From assembly GCF_024436055.1 (NCBI RefSeq), contig NZ_JANFNH010000001.1, forward strand, positions 62,001-126,000: DNA of 64,000 nucleotides. Reading direction: 5' to 3'. Shown here one piece after another: positions 1 to 8,483 of the stretch. The number at the start of each line of letters is the position of its first letter. Position 1 is the stretch's first letter. This DNA comes from Streptantibioticus rubrisoli. GTDB lineage: Bacteria; Actinomycetota; Actinomycetes; Streptomycetales; Streptomycetaceae. Under the pieces are notes generated by a model. The model searched no databases and was not told the origin of the DNA. It saw only the letters and a list, made by a program, of their open reading frames with translations. The translations under genes and the position numbers were made by a program.

Positions 1-345
1 CAGCGCGCCGAGCACGGCGGCGACTCCCGCGGTGCGGGCGGTCTCGGCGACGGCCGGGCGCAGGCCGGGCGTGACCAGGAAGAACGCCCCGGCGGCGATC
101 GCCTGCTCGGCTTGCTCGGCGGTCAGCACGGTGCCCGCGCCGACCCGGTGTCCGGCGGCGCTTGCGTCGGCCAGGTGGCCTGGCGTTCCTGGTGTGGTGA
201 AGGTGAACTCCGTGCGGTGGATACCGCCGGCGGCGAGCGCCTCGCAGAGCGCGGCGGCGTCGGGTATGCGCGGTGCCCTGATGACGGCGATCACCGGGTC
301 CTCCGCCAGAGCGGCGCGCAGTTCGGTGGCTGCGGGACGGGTCAT
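1..345 (-). CDS. eda: KDPG/KHG aldolase (partial, C-terminus outside window)
   Basis: Class I aldolase that splits 2-keto-3-deoxy-6-phosphogluconate into pyruvate and glyceraldehyde-3-phosphate. Reverse translation from the ATG at 345 shows the family pattern: VIAVIRAP at the N-terminus, AGGIHRTEFTFTTPG carrying the conserved Glu, VGAGTVLT, then AGAFFLVTPGL. About 115 of the usual ~210 residues are present, so the Schiff-base lysine lies beyond the window edge. The ATG overlaps the stop of the upstream D-aminoacylase gene (ATGA), so the two are translationally coupled. With the KDG kinase at 2329 it would complete a KDG to KDPG to pyruvate route. Confidence 0.88.
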   Translation of the reverse strand, partial: MTRPAATELRAALAEDPVIAVIRAPRIPDAAALCEALAAGGIHRTEFTFTTPGTPGHLADASAAGHRVGAGTVLTAEQAEQAIAAGAFFLVTPGLRPAVAETARTAGVAAVLGAL

Positions 346-1943
346 GTGGCCTTGGTTCCTCGGGGAGTTCTTCGCAGGGCGCGTCCGGGCAGGGCGCCGG
401 TGGGGGAGCCTTGGCGGAGGACGGCGGTGCCGTTGACGTAGACGTACTCGATACCGGCGGCGGGGCGCCGGGGGTGGTCGAAGGTGGCGGTGTCCTGGAC
501 GGTGTGGGGGTCGAACAGCACCAGGTCGGCGTGGTAGCCGGGCCGGACCAGGCCCCGGCGGTCGAGTTTCAGTCGACGGGCCGGGCGGCCGGTCATCCGG
601 GCGATCGCCTCCTCAAGCGTGAGAATGCCCAACCCACGGCTGTAGTGGGCGAGATAGCGGGGGAAGGTGCCCCAGGCCCGGGGGTGTGGCCGGACTCCCA
701 CGAGCAGTCCGTCGCTGCCGACGGTGTGGGCGGGGTGCCGCATGATGGCCCGTACGTTCTCCTCGTGGCCGACGTGCTGGAGGATGGTGGTGGCCAACTC
801 GTCCTGGCGCAGCAGGTCGAAGAACACCTCGGTGCCCTTGCGCCGCCGCCACGCGGCGAGTTCGGCGACGGTCCGGCCGACGGCGTCGGCCAGTCGCGGG
901 TTGCGGACGCCGGAGATCTGGATGGTGGCCCAGTCGGCGACCACGCCGTGGCAGCCGTCGCTGCCCCGCTCTTCGAGGTCGACCCGGATCCGCTCCCGGG
1001 CACCCGGCTCGGCGAGCCGGGCGAGAAGGGCGTCGGGTCCCCCCTCGGCCGCCCAACTGGGCAGCAGCGCGGCCAGCGTGGTGGATCCGGGAAGATAGGG
1101 ATAGCTGTCCAGCGTGATGTCGCAGCCGTCCGCGAGGGCCGCATCCACCAGGGTCAGCAGCTCGACGGCCCTGCCCCGGTTGACCTCGAAGTTCATCGTG
1201 GCGTGCGTCAGGTGGAGCGGGCAGCCGGACCGGCGGGTGATCTCCACCATCTCGGAGTAGCCCGCCAACGCGCCCTTGCCGTAGGAGCGTTGGTGCGGGG
1301 CGTGGAAGCCGCCGAACTCGGCGACCACCCGGCACAGCGCCACCAGCTCATCGGTGTCGGCGTACATCCCGGGCGGGTAGGTGAGGCCGCTGGACATGCC
1401 GACCGCGCCCTGCGCCATCCCCTGGGCCAGCAGCTCCCGCATCAGGCAGAGCTCCCCGGCGGTCGGCGGCCGGTTGTCCCAGCCCATCGCGAGCATCCGA
1501 ACGGAACCGTGCGGTACCAGGTAACAGGCGTTGACGCCGATGCCCCGGTCGAGCCGGTCGAGGTACTCGGCGACGGTACGCCAGTTCCAGTCGAAGCCCT
1601 CCGGATCGCCGTTCCACCCCGCGAGTTGACGGCGCAGCGCGGCCAGCGTGGTGTCGTCGACCGGGGCGTAGGACAGGCCGTCCTGGCCGAGTACCTCGCA
1701 GGTGATGCCCTGGGTGACGCGGGACGGGTGCTCGGGTTCGACCAGCACTTCCAGGTCGGAGTGCGTGTGCATGTCGATGAAACCGGGCGTGAGGACGAGG
1801 CCGTCCGCGTCGATGATATGACGCCCCGTCAGGTTGGTTCCCACTTCGGTGATGAACCCGGCGGTGACGGTGACGTCAGCGCGGTAGCGGTCGGCTCCGG
1901 TGCCGTCGACGACGGTGGCGTCGCGGAAGAGCAGGTCGGACAT
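342..1943 (-). CDS. N-acyl-D-amino-acid deacylase (D-aminoacylase), amidohydrolase family
   Basis: Cytoplasmic zinc amidohydrolase of 533 residues, the normal D-aminoacylase length, which removes acyl groups from N-acyl-D-amino acids or related 2-amino acids. Visible motifs are the metal-binding DMHTHSD near residue 57, APHQRSYGKG, HLTHATMNF with metal-ligand histidines, and the late TVGSDGLL with the catalytic Asp. The ATG at 1943 overlaps the stop of the deaminase relic upstream, and its own stop overlaps the aldolase start. Set between a PLP-deaminase relic, RidA, KDG kinase and KDPG aldolase, a plausible substrate is an N-acetylated sugar amino acid such as N-acetylglucosaminate. That substrate is inference. 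Confidence 0.88.
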   Translation of the reverse strand: MSDLLFRDATVVDGTGADRYRADVTVTAGFITEVGTNLTGRHIIDADGLVLTPGFIDMHTHSDLEVLVEPEHPSRVTQGITCEVLGQDGLSYAPVDDTTLAALRRQLAGWNGDPEGFDWNWRTVAEYLDRLDRGIGVNACYLVPHGSVRMLAMGWDNRPPTAGELCLMRELLAQGMAQGAVGMSSGLTYPPGMYADTDELVALCRVVAEFGGFHAPHQRSYGKGALAGYSEMVEITRRSGCPLHLTHATMNFEVNRGRAVELLTLVDAALADGCDITLDSYPYLPGSTTLAALLPSWAAEGGPDALLARLAEPGARERIRVDLEERGSDGCHGVVADWATIQISGVRNPRLADAVGRTVAELAAWRRRKGTEVFFDLLRQDELATTILQHVGHEENVRAIMRHPAHTVGSDGLLVGVRPHPRAWGTFPRYLAHYSRGLGILTLEEAIARMTGRPARRLKLDRRGLVRPGYHADLVLFDPHTVQDTATFDHPRRPAAGIEYVYVNGTAVLRQGSPTGALPGRALRRTPRGTKAT

Positions 1944-2176
1944 CAGAAGGACGTCCTCACCAGATCGGCCACCCGTGGCTCAGGGCTGTCCGCGTCGTCC
2001 GGGACGGGGATCAGCGACCACGCCGCCCCGGTGGCCCGGTATTCGCGGACGGTCAGGCCCCGCGCGGCGGGAGGAAGCGCCGTGAACCGCCAGTCCAGGA
2101 GGGCGTCGGCGAGTGCGGCCATTCGCGCCTTCGTCCCGGCGGTGCTGCCGAGGCTCGCGTAGGTCTGGAAGTCCAC
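1943..2176 (-). pseudogene. amino-acid deaminase (alanine-racemase-N fold) reduced by an internal deletion
   Basis: A 77-residue ORF starting at GTG 2176, preceded by AAGGGG eight bases upstream. The first half (LLDWRFTALPPAARGLTV) resembles the N-terminus of ~420-residue PLP-dependent amino-acid (D-serine type) deaminases. The tail (LIPVPDDADSPEPRVADLVRT) resembles their C-terminus. The PLP lysine segment and barrel are missing, so this looks like an in-frame deletion of roughly 340 residues. The stop still overlaps the D-aminoacylase ATG, so coupling of the downstream genes survives. The family match is from memory; the alternative is a short unrelated protein. Confidence 0.5.
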
Positions 2177-2233
2177 GGCGGTGCCCCTTCGATTGGTTCC
2201 CGCACCTCGGCACTGCATTGTGCGCGTTGCAAC

Positions 2234-2255
2234 ATATGCAATTGACATTGCATAT
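2234..2255. promoter_or_regulatory. perfect 9-bp inverted repeat, candidate IclR operator
   Basis: Arms ATATGCAAT and ATTGCATAT match perfectly around a 4-base TGAC spacer. The site lies in the only divergent gap of this locus, between the deaminase/D-aminoacylase operon and the KDG kinase gene, in an unusually AT-rich patch. A TATACT hexamer at 2253-2258 overlaps its right edge and could be a -10 element for the kinase operon. IclR proteins bind palindromes of this size, and one is encoded at 3433. Confidence 0.6.
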
Positions 2256-2328
2256 ACTGAAGTTACCCTTCTAGCATTCGTCGGCGACACCGGTCAACGG
2301 TCCGATCGACGCGGGGGAACGCAATCCG

Positions 2329-3384
2329 ATGGCATTCCAGGACGCCGCAACCACCGAGCCGCTCCCGCACGCGGTGTGTCTGGGCGAGTCGATGGCGGTA
2401 CTGCTGCCGGACGGGCCAGGTCCGCTGGAAACGATCAGCACCTTCTCCGCGTCCGCGGGCGGTGCGGAATCCAACGTCGCCTGCGCGCTAGCCGCCCTCG
2501 GTGTCCCGAGCGCCTGGATCAGCCGGGTCGGCGACGACGGGTTCGGTCGGCGGCTCGTCGCCGAGGTCGCCGCGCACGGCGTCGACACCTCCGCGGTGGC
2601 GGTCGACCCACGGCGGCCCACCGGCGTCTACCTCAAGGAGATCGGCGGCTCGGAGCACCCCAACGACCTTGGCGCCGGGCGCAGTCGGCTGCACTACTAC
2701 CGCGCCGGATCCGCGGCCTCCGCCCTCTCGCCCGAGCTGCTGGCCGACCCGGCGGCGGCCCGGCTGCTCACGGCTGCCCGGATGCTGCATCTGACCGGGA
2801 TCACGCCCGCGCTCTCCGACAGTTGCCTCGCCTTGGTCCGCGCCCTGCTCGATCCCGGGAGGCGGCGCGGCCGACTGGTCAGCTTCGACCTCAACTGGCG
2901 GCCCGTCCTCTGGCACGGCCGGGACCCCAGAGTGCTGCTCGGGCTGTTGAACGCGGCCGATGTGCTCCTGCTCGGTGCCGACGAGGCCGAGGCGGCGCTC
3001 GGTACGGCCGACCCTGAGGTGCTGCGCGCGATGTTCCCTTCTCCCGCCACCGTGGTGGTCAAGGACTCCGGTCACACGGTGACGGCCCTCGGCCAGGGCG
3101 GCCCCGCCGTCACCGAGCCCGCTCTGACCGTCGAGGTGGTCGAGCCGACCGGGGCGGGCGACGCCTTCGCCGCCGGTTATCTCGCTGGCACCGCGCGCGG
3201 CCTCGACCAGCGTCGCCGACTGCGGCTCGGCCACCTGACGGCGGCCTGCACGCTGACGGTCCACGGTGATCAGGGCCGGATACCGCCCGACGACGTGGTC
3301 GCCGCCCTGCTCGCCTTGCCCGCCGAGGAGTGGGCCGCCACCCGCGTCTCAAGAGATGGCATCGTGTCTGCGGCCGTCACCTGA
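2329..3384 (+). CDS. kdgK: 2-keto-3-deoxygluconate kinase, PfkB family
   Basis: Sugar kinase of 351 residues that phosphorylates KDG to KDPG. Seen in the sequence are an N-terminal GESMAVLLPDGPG and SAGGAESNVACALAAL sugar-binding segment, GVYLKEI and YYRAGSAASAL in the lid region, and the C-terminal anion-hole motif PTGAGDAFAAGYLAG with the catalytic Asp. The ATG at 2329 follows a purine-rich GGGGGAA. IclR and RidA genes follow on the same strand. Together with the divergent KDPG aldolase it forms a two-step KDG exit pathway. The exact sugar acid is inferred from these neighbours. Confidence 0.85.
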   Translation: MAFQDAATTEPLPHAVCLGESMAVLLPDGPGPLETISTFSASAGGAESNVACALAALGVPSAWISRVGDDGFGRRLVAEVAAHGVDTSAVAVDPRRPTGVYLKEIGGSEHPNDLGAGRSRLHYYRAGSAASALSPELLADPAAARLLTAARMLHLTGITPALSDSCLALVRALLDPGRRRGRLVSFDLNWRPVLWHGRDPRVLLGLLNAADVLLLGADEAEAALGTADPEVLRAMFPSPATVVVKDSGHTVTALGQGGPAVTEPALTVEVVEPTGAGDAFAAGYLAGTARGLDQRRRLRLGHLTAACTLTVHGDQGRIPPDDVVAALLALPAEEWAATRVSRDGIVSAAVT

Positions 3385-3432
3385 CCGTTCAGGGACCGGA
3401 CCGACTAACTCACCTTGGAGCACCAGCGGATC

Positions 3433-4185
3433 ATGAGCCAGACCGTCACCCGCGCCCTGCGCCTGCTCGCCGAGCTCGGCGAGGGCGACCGCTCGCTCGA
3501 CCAGTTGGCCGAGCTGATCGGCGTGCACAAGAGCACCGTGCTGCGCCTGTTGCAGAGCCTGGAGGAGCAGCGCTTCGTCTACCGGGACGCGGCCTACCGC
3601 TACCACCTGGGTGCCGGTCTGTTCGCCCTGTCCAGTCTGGCGCTGGAGCAGCGAGGCATTCGCCGCACCGCCGCGCCCCACCTCGCCAAACTCAACGCGG
3701 CCACCGGACAGACCGTCCATCTCGCGGCCTACGAGGGCGGAGAGGTGGTCTACATCGACAAGTACGACTCCCGGCACCCCGTCAGGATGTACTCAAGGAT
3801 CGGGCTGCGGGCGACGCTGCACTCGGCTGCCGTCTCCAAGGTGCTGCTGGCCTGCCTGCCGCTTCCCGAGCGGCAACGCGCGGTTTCCGCCATCGACTTC
3901 ACCCCGCGCACCGCGAACACCATCACCAGTGCGCAAGCCCTGCTGGCCGAGTTGGAGACGGTCGCGGCGCAGGGCTGGGCACAAGACCACGGCGAGGACG
4001 AGGCGTTCATCAACTGCATCGCCGCCCCGGTCCGCGACGCCAGCGGACTCGTGGTCGCCGCGGCCTCGATCTTGGTACCGGACATGGTGCTCCCGTACGA
4101 GCAGGTGCTGGAGCTACTTCCCCAACTGCTCGCCACGACCCGGGCGATCTCCATCGACGCCGGACTGCCCGCGCAGTCACCGTGA
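3433..4185 (+). CDS. IclR-family transcriptional regulator
   Basis: About 250 residues. The N-terminal winged helix (VTRALRLLAELGEGDRSLDQLAELIGVHKSTVLRLL, split here as VTRALRLLAELGEG then IGVHKSTVLRLLQSL) is followed by the IclR effector domain, with RTAAPHLAKLNAATG, YIDKYDS, GLRATLHSAAVSKVLLA and the late CIAAPVRDASG. ATG 3433 is preferred; an in-frame TTG at 3415 is possible. It sits 48 bases after kdgK and 29 bases before ridA. It probably represses this operon and the divergent one, using the palindrome at 2234, in response to a KDG-type or sugar-acid ligand. Its self-regulation is inferred. Confidence 0.88.
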   Translation: MSQTVTRALRLLAELGEGDRSLDQLAELIGVHKSTVLRLLQSLEEQRFVYRDAAYRYHLGAGLFALSSLALEQRGIRRTAAPHLAKLNAATGQTVHLAAYEGGEVVYIDKYDSRHPVRMYSRIGLRATLHSAAVSKVLLACLPLPERQRAVSAIDFTPRTANTITSAQALLAELETVAAQGWAQDHGEDEAFINCIAAPVRDASGLVVAAASILVPDMVLPYEQVLELLPQLLATTRAISIDAGLPAQSP

Positions 4186-4214
4186 CCACCACCAACAGCA
4201 CCCAGGAGCACACC

Positions 4215-4622
4215 ATGACCGAGAAGACCGAAATCCGCACCGCCGGTGCGCCCGCGCCCGCCTGGACGTTCTCCCAGGGCGTCCGCAAGGGCCCGATCCT
4301 GCAGGTCTCCGGCCAGGGCCCGCAGGACCCGGCCACCGGGGAGTACCTCCACCACGGAGATGTGAAGGCGCAGACCCGGCGCACCCTGGAGAACGTCAAG
4401 GCGATCGTCGAGGCTGGCGGCGGCACGATCGACGACGTGGTGATGTTCCGTGTCTACCTGACCGAACGCGCGCACTTCCCGTTGATGAACGAGGCCTACG
4501 CCGAGTTCATCGAGCAGAACACCAGGCCCGGCGGTGTGAAGCCGTGCCGTACCACCGTCTTCGTCGGCCTGCCCCAGGAGCCGATGCTGGTCGAGATCGA
4601 CGCGCAAGCCGTCGTCGGCTGA
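4215..4622 (+). CDS. ridA: RidA-family enamine/imine deaminase
   Basis: Small trimeric hydrolase of 135 residues that clears reactive 2-aminoacrylate-type enamines released by PLP deaminases. The sequence shows FSQGVRKGPILQVSGQGP, RTLENVKAIVEAGGG, DDVVMFRVYL and the C-terminal PCRTTVFVGLP containing the conserved arginine, ending LVEIDAQAVVG. ATG 4215 has AGGAG eight bases upstream. RidA next to a PLP-deaminase gene is a functional pairing, yet here the deaminase at 1943 is only a relic. The gene may be a survivor of a pathway that has lost its central step. Confidence 0.9.
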   Translation: MTEKTEIRTAGAPAPAWTFSQGVRKGPILQVSGQGPQDPATGEYLHHGDVKAQTRRTLENVKAIVEAGGGTIDDVVMFRVYLTERAHFPLMNEAYAEFIEQNTRPGGVKPCRTTVFVGLPQEPMLVEIDAQAVVG

Positions 4623-4722
4623 GACTCACGGAAGAGCAGGGCCGTCGAACTGGTCGTCCGCCGCGGGCACTTTCTGCGGTGCTGACCACCTGCCGGGCAG
4701 CCCGCCTCATGAAAGCGCGAGG

Positions 4723-5769
4723 CTAACTGGTCAGTGTGACCTTGTTGAGCCCGGTCGGACGGTCCGGGTCGACGCCGAGGCTTCGCGCGGTGGCGAGGGC
4801 CAGTTGCTGGGCCCGTACCGTCGCGGGGATGCACTCGCCGAGGTGGCCGAGGGCGGGCCAGGGCAGGTCGGCGCCGGGGGCGGTGCCAGCCAGCAGGATC
4901 GGGGCGCGGCGCTCGGCGAGGGCGTTGCGGACATCGAGGGTGTCCGTGTCGGCCGGGCCGGAGCCTGCGAGGAGCAGGGCCGGGGCGTCGGGGCCGCAGA
5001 CGGCGATGGGACCATGGCGAAAGTCGGCGGTGGACCATCCGTGGGCCATCAGCCCGGTGGTCTCCTGGAGTTTCAACGCACCCTCCAATGCCGCCGGATA
5101 GCAGGCGCCGCGCCCGACGACGGCCAGCCGGTTGTGCGCGGCCAGCAGCCGCGCCGCACGCTCCGGCGCGTCGGTGTCGGCCAGCACGCCTGACACGGCG
5201 TTCGGCAGCGCGGCCGCCTGAGCCTGTGTCAGGTATCCCGGGGCGAGTCCCGCGGCGATGGCGAGGACGGCCAGAAGCTGGCCGGTGACGGTCTTCGTGG
5301 CGGGCACCGCCAGTTCCGGGCCCGCGTCCAGCGGGATCGAGAGGTGGGCCGCGCCCGCCAGTTCGGAGGCCCCGTCGTTGGTCACCGCGATCACCTTCGC
5401 GCCCGCGGCGGCGTAGCGGCGGGAGAGGTCGACGATCTCCGGGGTGCGGCCGGACTGGGAGAGCGCGACCAGCAGCCAACCCCGCAAGCCCGTCGGCGCC
5501 TTCCCGTACGCCGTCGCGAGGCTCGGCGCGACCAGGCAGGTGGGCAGACCGGTCGTGAGCTCGACCGCGTAGCGGCCGAGCAGGGCGGCGTGGTCGGAGG
5601 AGCCGCGCGCGAGGAAGGCCACGCCGAGCGGCGCCGTGCCGCCGGACAGGGCGGCGACCTGCGCGGTCAGGACCGCCCAGCGCTCGGCGAGCGCCGCCAG
5701 CACCTCGGGCTGCTGCCGCATCTCGGCGTCCATCCGGCTACCAGGACGGGTCAGTTGGGAGGGGATCAT
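4723..5769 (-). CDS. double SIS-domain aminosugar-phosphate isomerase/deaminase
   Basis: 348 residues with two sugar-isomerase (SIS) domains and no glutaminase domain. Motifs are FLARGSSDHAA and LSQSGRTPEIV in the first domain, ALKLQETTGL with FRHGPI in the second, and a C-terminal GLNKVTLT tail as in GlmS-type proteins. NagB-II glucosamine-6-phosphate deaminases and FrlB-type fructosamine-6-phosphate deglycases share this layout. ATG 5769 overlaps the ROK kinase stop (ATGA). With a ROK kinase and an APC permease upstream, a route of import, phosphorylation and deamination/isomerisation to fructose- or glucose-6-phosphate is likely. Sequence reading alone cannot separate the glucosamine and Amadori options. 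Confidence 0.8.
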   Translation of the reverse strand: MIPSQLTRPGSRMDAEMRQQPEVLAALAERWAVLTAQVAALSGGTAPLGVAFLARGSSDHAALLGRYAVELTTGLPTCLVAPSLATAYGKAPTGLRGWLLVALSQSGRTPEIVDLSRRYAAAGAKVIAVTNDGASELAGAAHLSIPLDAGPELAVPATKTVTGQLLAVLAIAAGLAPGYLTQAQAAALPNAVSGVLADTDAPERAARLLAAHNRLAVVGRGACYPAALEGALKLQETTGLMAHGWSTADFRHGPIAVCGPDAPALLLAGSGPADTDTLDVRNALAERRAPILLAGTAPGADLPWPALGHLGECIPATVRAQQLALATARSLGVDPDRPTGLNKVTLTS

Positions 5770-6788
5770 CAAAGGGCTCCGAGAGATGCGGTGGGGCGGC
5801 AACGTGCGGCCTTCGGCAGCGGTCGCAGGCTGTCCAGGGCGAGGGTGACCGCGCCGTGGAGGGAGGCGTCCTTGCGGAAGCGGGCGGGCCGCAGCTCCGC
5901 CGGGAAGGGCGTCGCGCCGGCGAGCAGGCGTTGCAGCGTCGGCAGGATCACGTCGGCGGCGGCCATCATGCCGCCGCCGAGGACGATGCGGGCGGGGTCG
6001 GCGAAGACCGACAGGTTGGCGAGGGTCATCGCGAGGACGGTGAGCGCATGTTCGGCGAGGTCGCGGGCCGCCGGATCGGTGCTGTGGAAGAGGTCGGCGG
6101 CGCTGGCTGGCGCGCCGAGCAGTTCCTCCGCACGTTCGCCGAGGCTTTTGCCGCCGACGAGTTCCTCCAGCGGGGCGTGCCCGGCCCGGACCGCGTCCAC
6201 CGGGGCGCCGCCGGGGTTGATGTAGGCGATCTCCCCGGCCGCCTGGTGGGCGCCTGCGATGACGCGCCCGCCGACGGTGAGCGCCGCGGCGATGCCGGTG
6301 CCGAGGCTGACGTACAGGCCCGGGTCCGCGTCGCGCAGCGCGCCGAAGCGCAGTTCCGCGAGCGCTCCGGCTCGCACGTCGTTGGCGACGGCGACCTCCG
6401 GCGCGCCGAGCTCCTCGGCGAGCCGTGCGGACAGGGCCAACTGCTCCCAGCCCGGCAGGTTGGGGGTGAGCAGGATGCGGTCGGGCTGGACGATGCCCGG
6501 GGCGACAGCCGCGTGGGCGGCGACCGGGGCGGCGAACCGCTCGGCCGCCTCTCGGGCCAGGCGCCGGGCGGCTTCGGCGGCCCGGGCGAGGGTCTGGTCG
6601 GGTCCGCGCTCGGCCAGGGTGTCCAGGCGGACGCGGGCGAGGACGGTGCCGTGCGAGTCGGCGAGGGCGAGTTCGGTCTTGGTCCCGCCGAAATCGATGC
6701 CGATCACCGTGAAGGGAGGGCCGTCACCGGCGGCGTCGGGGGTGGGACCGTCGCAGGGGCGTGGGAGGGATTCGGGCTGTTCCAGCAT
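5769..6788 (-). CDS. ROK-family sugar kinase
   Basis: Cytoplasmic sugar kinase of 339 residues. The ATP-binding start IGIDFGGTKTELALAD, the sugar-contact region VANDVRAGALAE, SLGTGIAAALTVGG and AGEIAYINPGG are ROK features. The canonical zinc motif CxCGxxGC is absent; the corresponding stretch reads through without cysteines, which is unusual for glucokinase or GlcNAc kinase members of the family. The start at ATG 6788 (MLEQPES) follows the APC permease gene by 68 bases, and the stop overlaps the SIS gene. It probably phosphorylates the imported aminosugar or fructosamine. Confidence 0.82.
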   Translation of the reverse strand: MLEQPESLPRPCDGPTPDAAGDGPPFTVIGIDFGGTKTELALADSHGTVLARVRLDTLAERGPDQTLARAAEAARRLAREAAERFAAPVAAHAAVAPGIVQPDRILLTPNLPGWEQLALSARLAEELGAPEVAVANDVRAGALAELRFGALRDADPGLYVSLGTGIAAALTVGGRVIAGAHQAAGEIAYINPGGAPVDAVRAGHAPLEELVGGKSLGERAEELLGAPASAADLFHSTDPAARDLAEHALTVLAMTLANLSVFADPARIVLGGGMMAAADVILPTLQRLLAGATPFPAELRPARFRKDASLHGAVTLALDSLRPLPKAARCRPTASLGAL

Positions 6789-6856
6789 CAGGGGCGTTCC
6801 TCGTGCGCGGTCCGGCCGGGCGGAGAATCCGGCCGGACCCGCTGATCGGCTGTTTT

Positions 6857-8329
6857 TCAGGAGGTGAGACCGGCGAGTTCGGACGGCTGCTCGGCGAGGT
6901 ACTGCTCGTGGATCTCCTTCTCGCCGAAGGGCCAGGCCTTCTCCACCCGGGACCAGATCAGGAAGGCGACGACGCCGAGGGCGACCCAGCCGATGGACCA
7001 TTCGATGGGGTGGAGGCCCGGGTTCGCCTTGTCCGCGTAGCCGTAGATGACCAGCCAGCCGATGCAGGCCACCACGCTGGGCAACGGGTAGAGCAGCATC
7101 CTGTACGGGCGGGCCAGGTTCGGCTGCCGCTTGCGCAGCACGGTCACGGCGGCGATCTGGGCGAGCGCCTGGATGATCACCATGACCGTGGTCAGCAGGG
7201 TGATCAGGATCGTCAGAGGCGGGTGGACGGCGGAGGCGTCGAGGTGGCGGGCGAGCAGGAAACCGGCCGCGGTGATCACACCCATCGTGACCAGGCCGCG
7301 GACCGGGAAGCCGTGCTTCAGGTGGAGCTTGGCGAAGGAGCGGAAGAAGACCTTGTCGCGGGCGGCGGTGAAGGGCACCCGGGAGCCGCCGAGCAGGCCG
7401 GTGAAGACCGAGGCGAAGGCGGTGACCAGGATCAGCACGGTGACGATGTCGGCGGCGGTCTTGCCGAACGTCTTCTCCATAACGGCCGAGGCGACCGACT
7501 GGGAGGCGACGTTCTTGGGGTCGAGCATGTCCTGCCAGTGGATGACGCCGAGCACGCCGATCTGCAGCAGCAGATAGATGCCCATGATCGCGAGGATGGA
7601 CCAGATGATCGAGCGCGGCATGACCCGGCCCGGGTTCTTGATCTCGGCACCCAGGTAGGCGGAGGTGTTGTAGCCGAGGTAGTCGTAGATGCCTATCGTC
7701 AGGCCCGAGGCGAAGCCGATCCAGAACGCCCCACGGGTCAGCTGGATCGCGTGCGCGGGCCAGGTGAAGGCCAGCGACGAGTGGAAGTGCGTGAACGAGG
7801 CCAGGATCACGGCGGCGACGGACAGGATCATGACCGCCCACATCACGACGGTGACCTTGCCCACGTTCTCGACCTTGCGCCACAGGAGCACCACCATGAG
7901 GGCGACGACGGCGACGCCGACGATGTCGCCCTGGCCGGTGGTCATACCCGGCCACAGATAGCCGAGGTACTGGACCATGCCCTGGACGCCGGTCGACATG
8001 ATCAGCGGGATGAAGAGCATGGCCGTCCAGACGAACAGGAACGGCATGAGCTTCCCGGACCGGTACTGGAAAGCCTCACGCAGGTAGACGTACGTGCCGC
8101 CGGCGCCAGGCAGCGAGGCGCCGAGCTCCGCCCAGACCAGACCGTCGACCAGGGCGAGGACCGCCCCGGCGACCCAGCCGATCAGGGCCTGGGGGCCGCC
8201 GAAGGCGGCGACCATGAGCGGAATCGTGACGAAGGGACCGATCCCACACATCTGACTCATGTTGATGGCAGTTGCCTGGAAAAGGCCGATACTTCTGGAA
8301 AATCCGGACGGTCTAGGGGACTCGGACAT
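6857..8329 (-). CDS. APC-superfamily permease
   Basis: 490-residue membrane protein with about twelve hydrophobic segments. The start GLFQATAINMSQMCGIGPF and GLVWAELGASLPGAGGTYVYL match amino acid-polyamine-organocation permeases. Heading an operon with ROK kinase and SIS genes, it is more likely to import an amino sugar or amino-acid-sugar conjugate than a free amino acid. FrlA, the fructoselysine carrier of E. coli, belongs to the same superfamily, which supports this. A divergent ROK repressor gene lies across a 154-bp gap. Confidence 0.85.
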   Translation of the reverse strand: MSESPRPSGFSRSIGLFQATAINMSQMCGIGPFVTIPLMVAAFGGPQALIGWVAGAVLALVDGLVWAELGASLPGAGGTYVYLREAFQYRSGKLMPFLFVWTAMLFIPLIMSTGVQGMVQYLGYLWPGMTTGQGDIVGVAVVALMVVLLWRKVENVGKVTVVMWAVMILSVAAVILASFTHFHSSLAFTWPAHAIQLTRGAFWIGFASGLTIGIYDYLGYNTSAYLGAEIKNPGRVMPRSIIWSILAIMGIYLLLQIGVLGVIHWQDMLDPKNVASQSVASAVMEKTFGKTAADIVTVLILVTAFASVFTGLLGGSRVPFTAARDKVFFRSFAKLHLKHGFPVRGLVTMGVITAAGFLLARHLDASAVHPPLTILITLLTTVMVIIQALAQIAAVTVLRKRQPNLARPYRMLLYPLPSVVACIGWLVIYGYADKANPGLHPIEWSIGWVALGVVAFLIWSRVEKAWPFGEKEIHEQYLAEQPSELAGLTS

Positions 8330-8364
8330 GGAGGCAACCTCTGCGGACGAGGAGGGGAGGGGCT

Positions 8365-8384
8365 GTAAAGTTAAATTCCTTTAC
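8365..8384. promoter_or_regulatory. inverted repeat GTAAAG-N8-CTTTAC, candidate ROK operator
   Basis: Six-base arms GTAAAG and CTTTAC flank an 8-base AT-rich centre, in the short divergent region between the permease and the ROK regulator, 36 bases upstream of the permease ATG. GTAAA-type arms are typical of ROK (NagC/XylR) operators. Placement and sequence make it the obvious site for the product of the 8484 gene. Confidence 0.6.
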
Positions 8385-8483
8385 TAGCTGGGTCAAGGGC
8401 CATCCCCGATCTGACAAGTTCGAGTGCCTACCTTCGTGGGCCGAAGAGTGACGGCCCGGACGACAACCGAGGATCAGGAGCCC

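Noticed and set aside
411-2162. A 583-residue open frame antisense to the D-aminoacylase gene
   Set aside because: Its sequence is low-complexity Gly/Val/Asp, typical of the complement of a high-GC gene, and the minus strand has clear enzyme motifs.
3415-3432. TTG 3415 as the IclR start
   Set aside because: ATG 3433 is close and the family sequence starts right after it; TTG cannot be excluded but is less likely.
6761-8368. A 535-residue plus-strand frame across the permease gene
   Set aside because: Antisense shadow rich in Asp/Glu/Gly/His without family sequence; the minus strand encodes an obvious permease.
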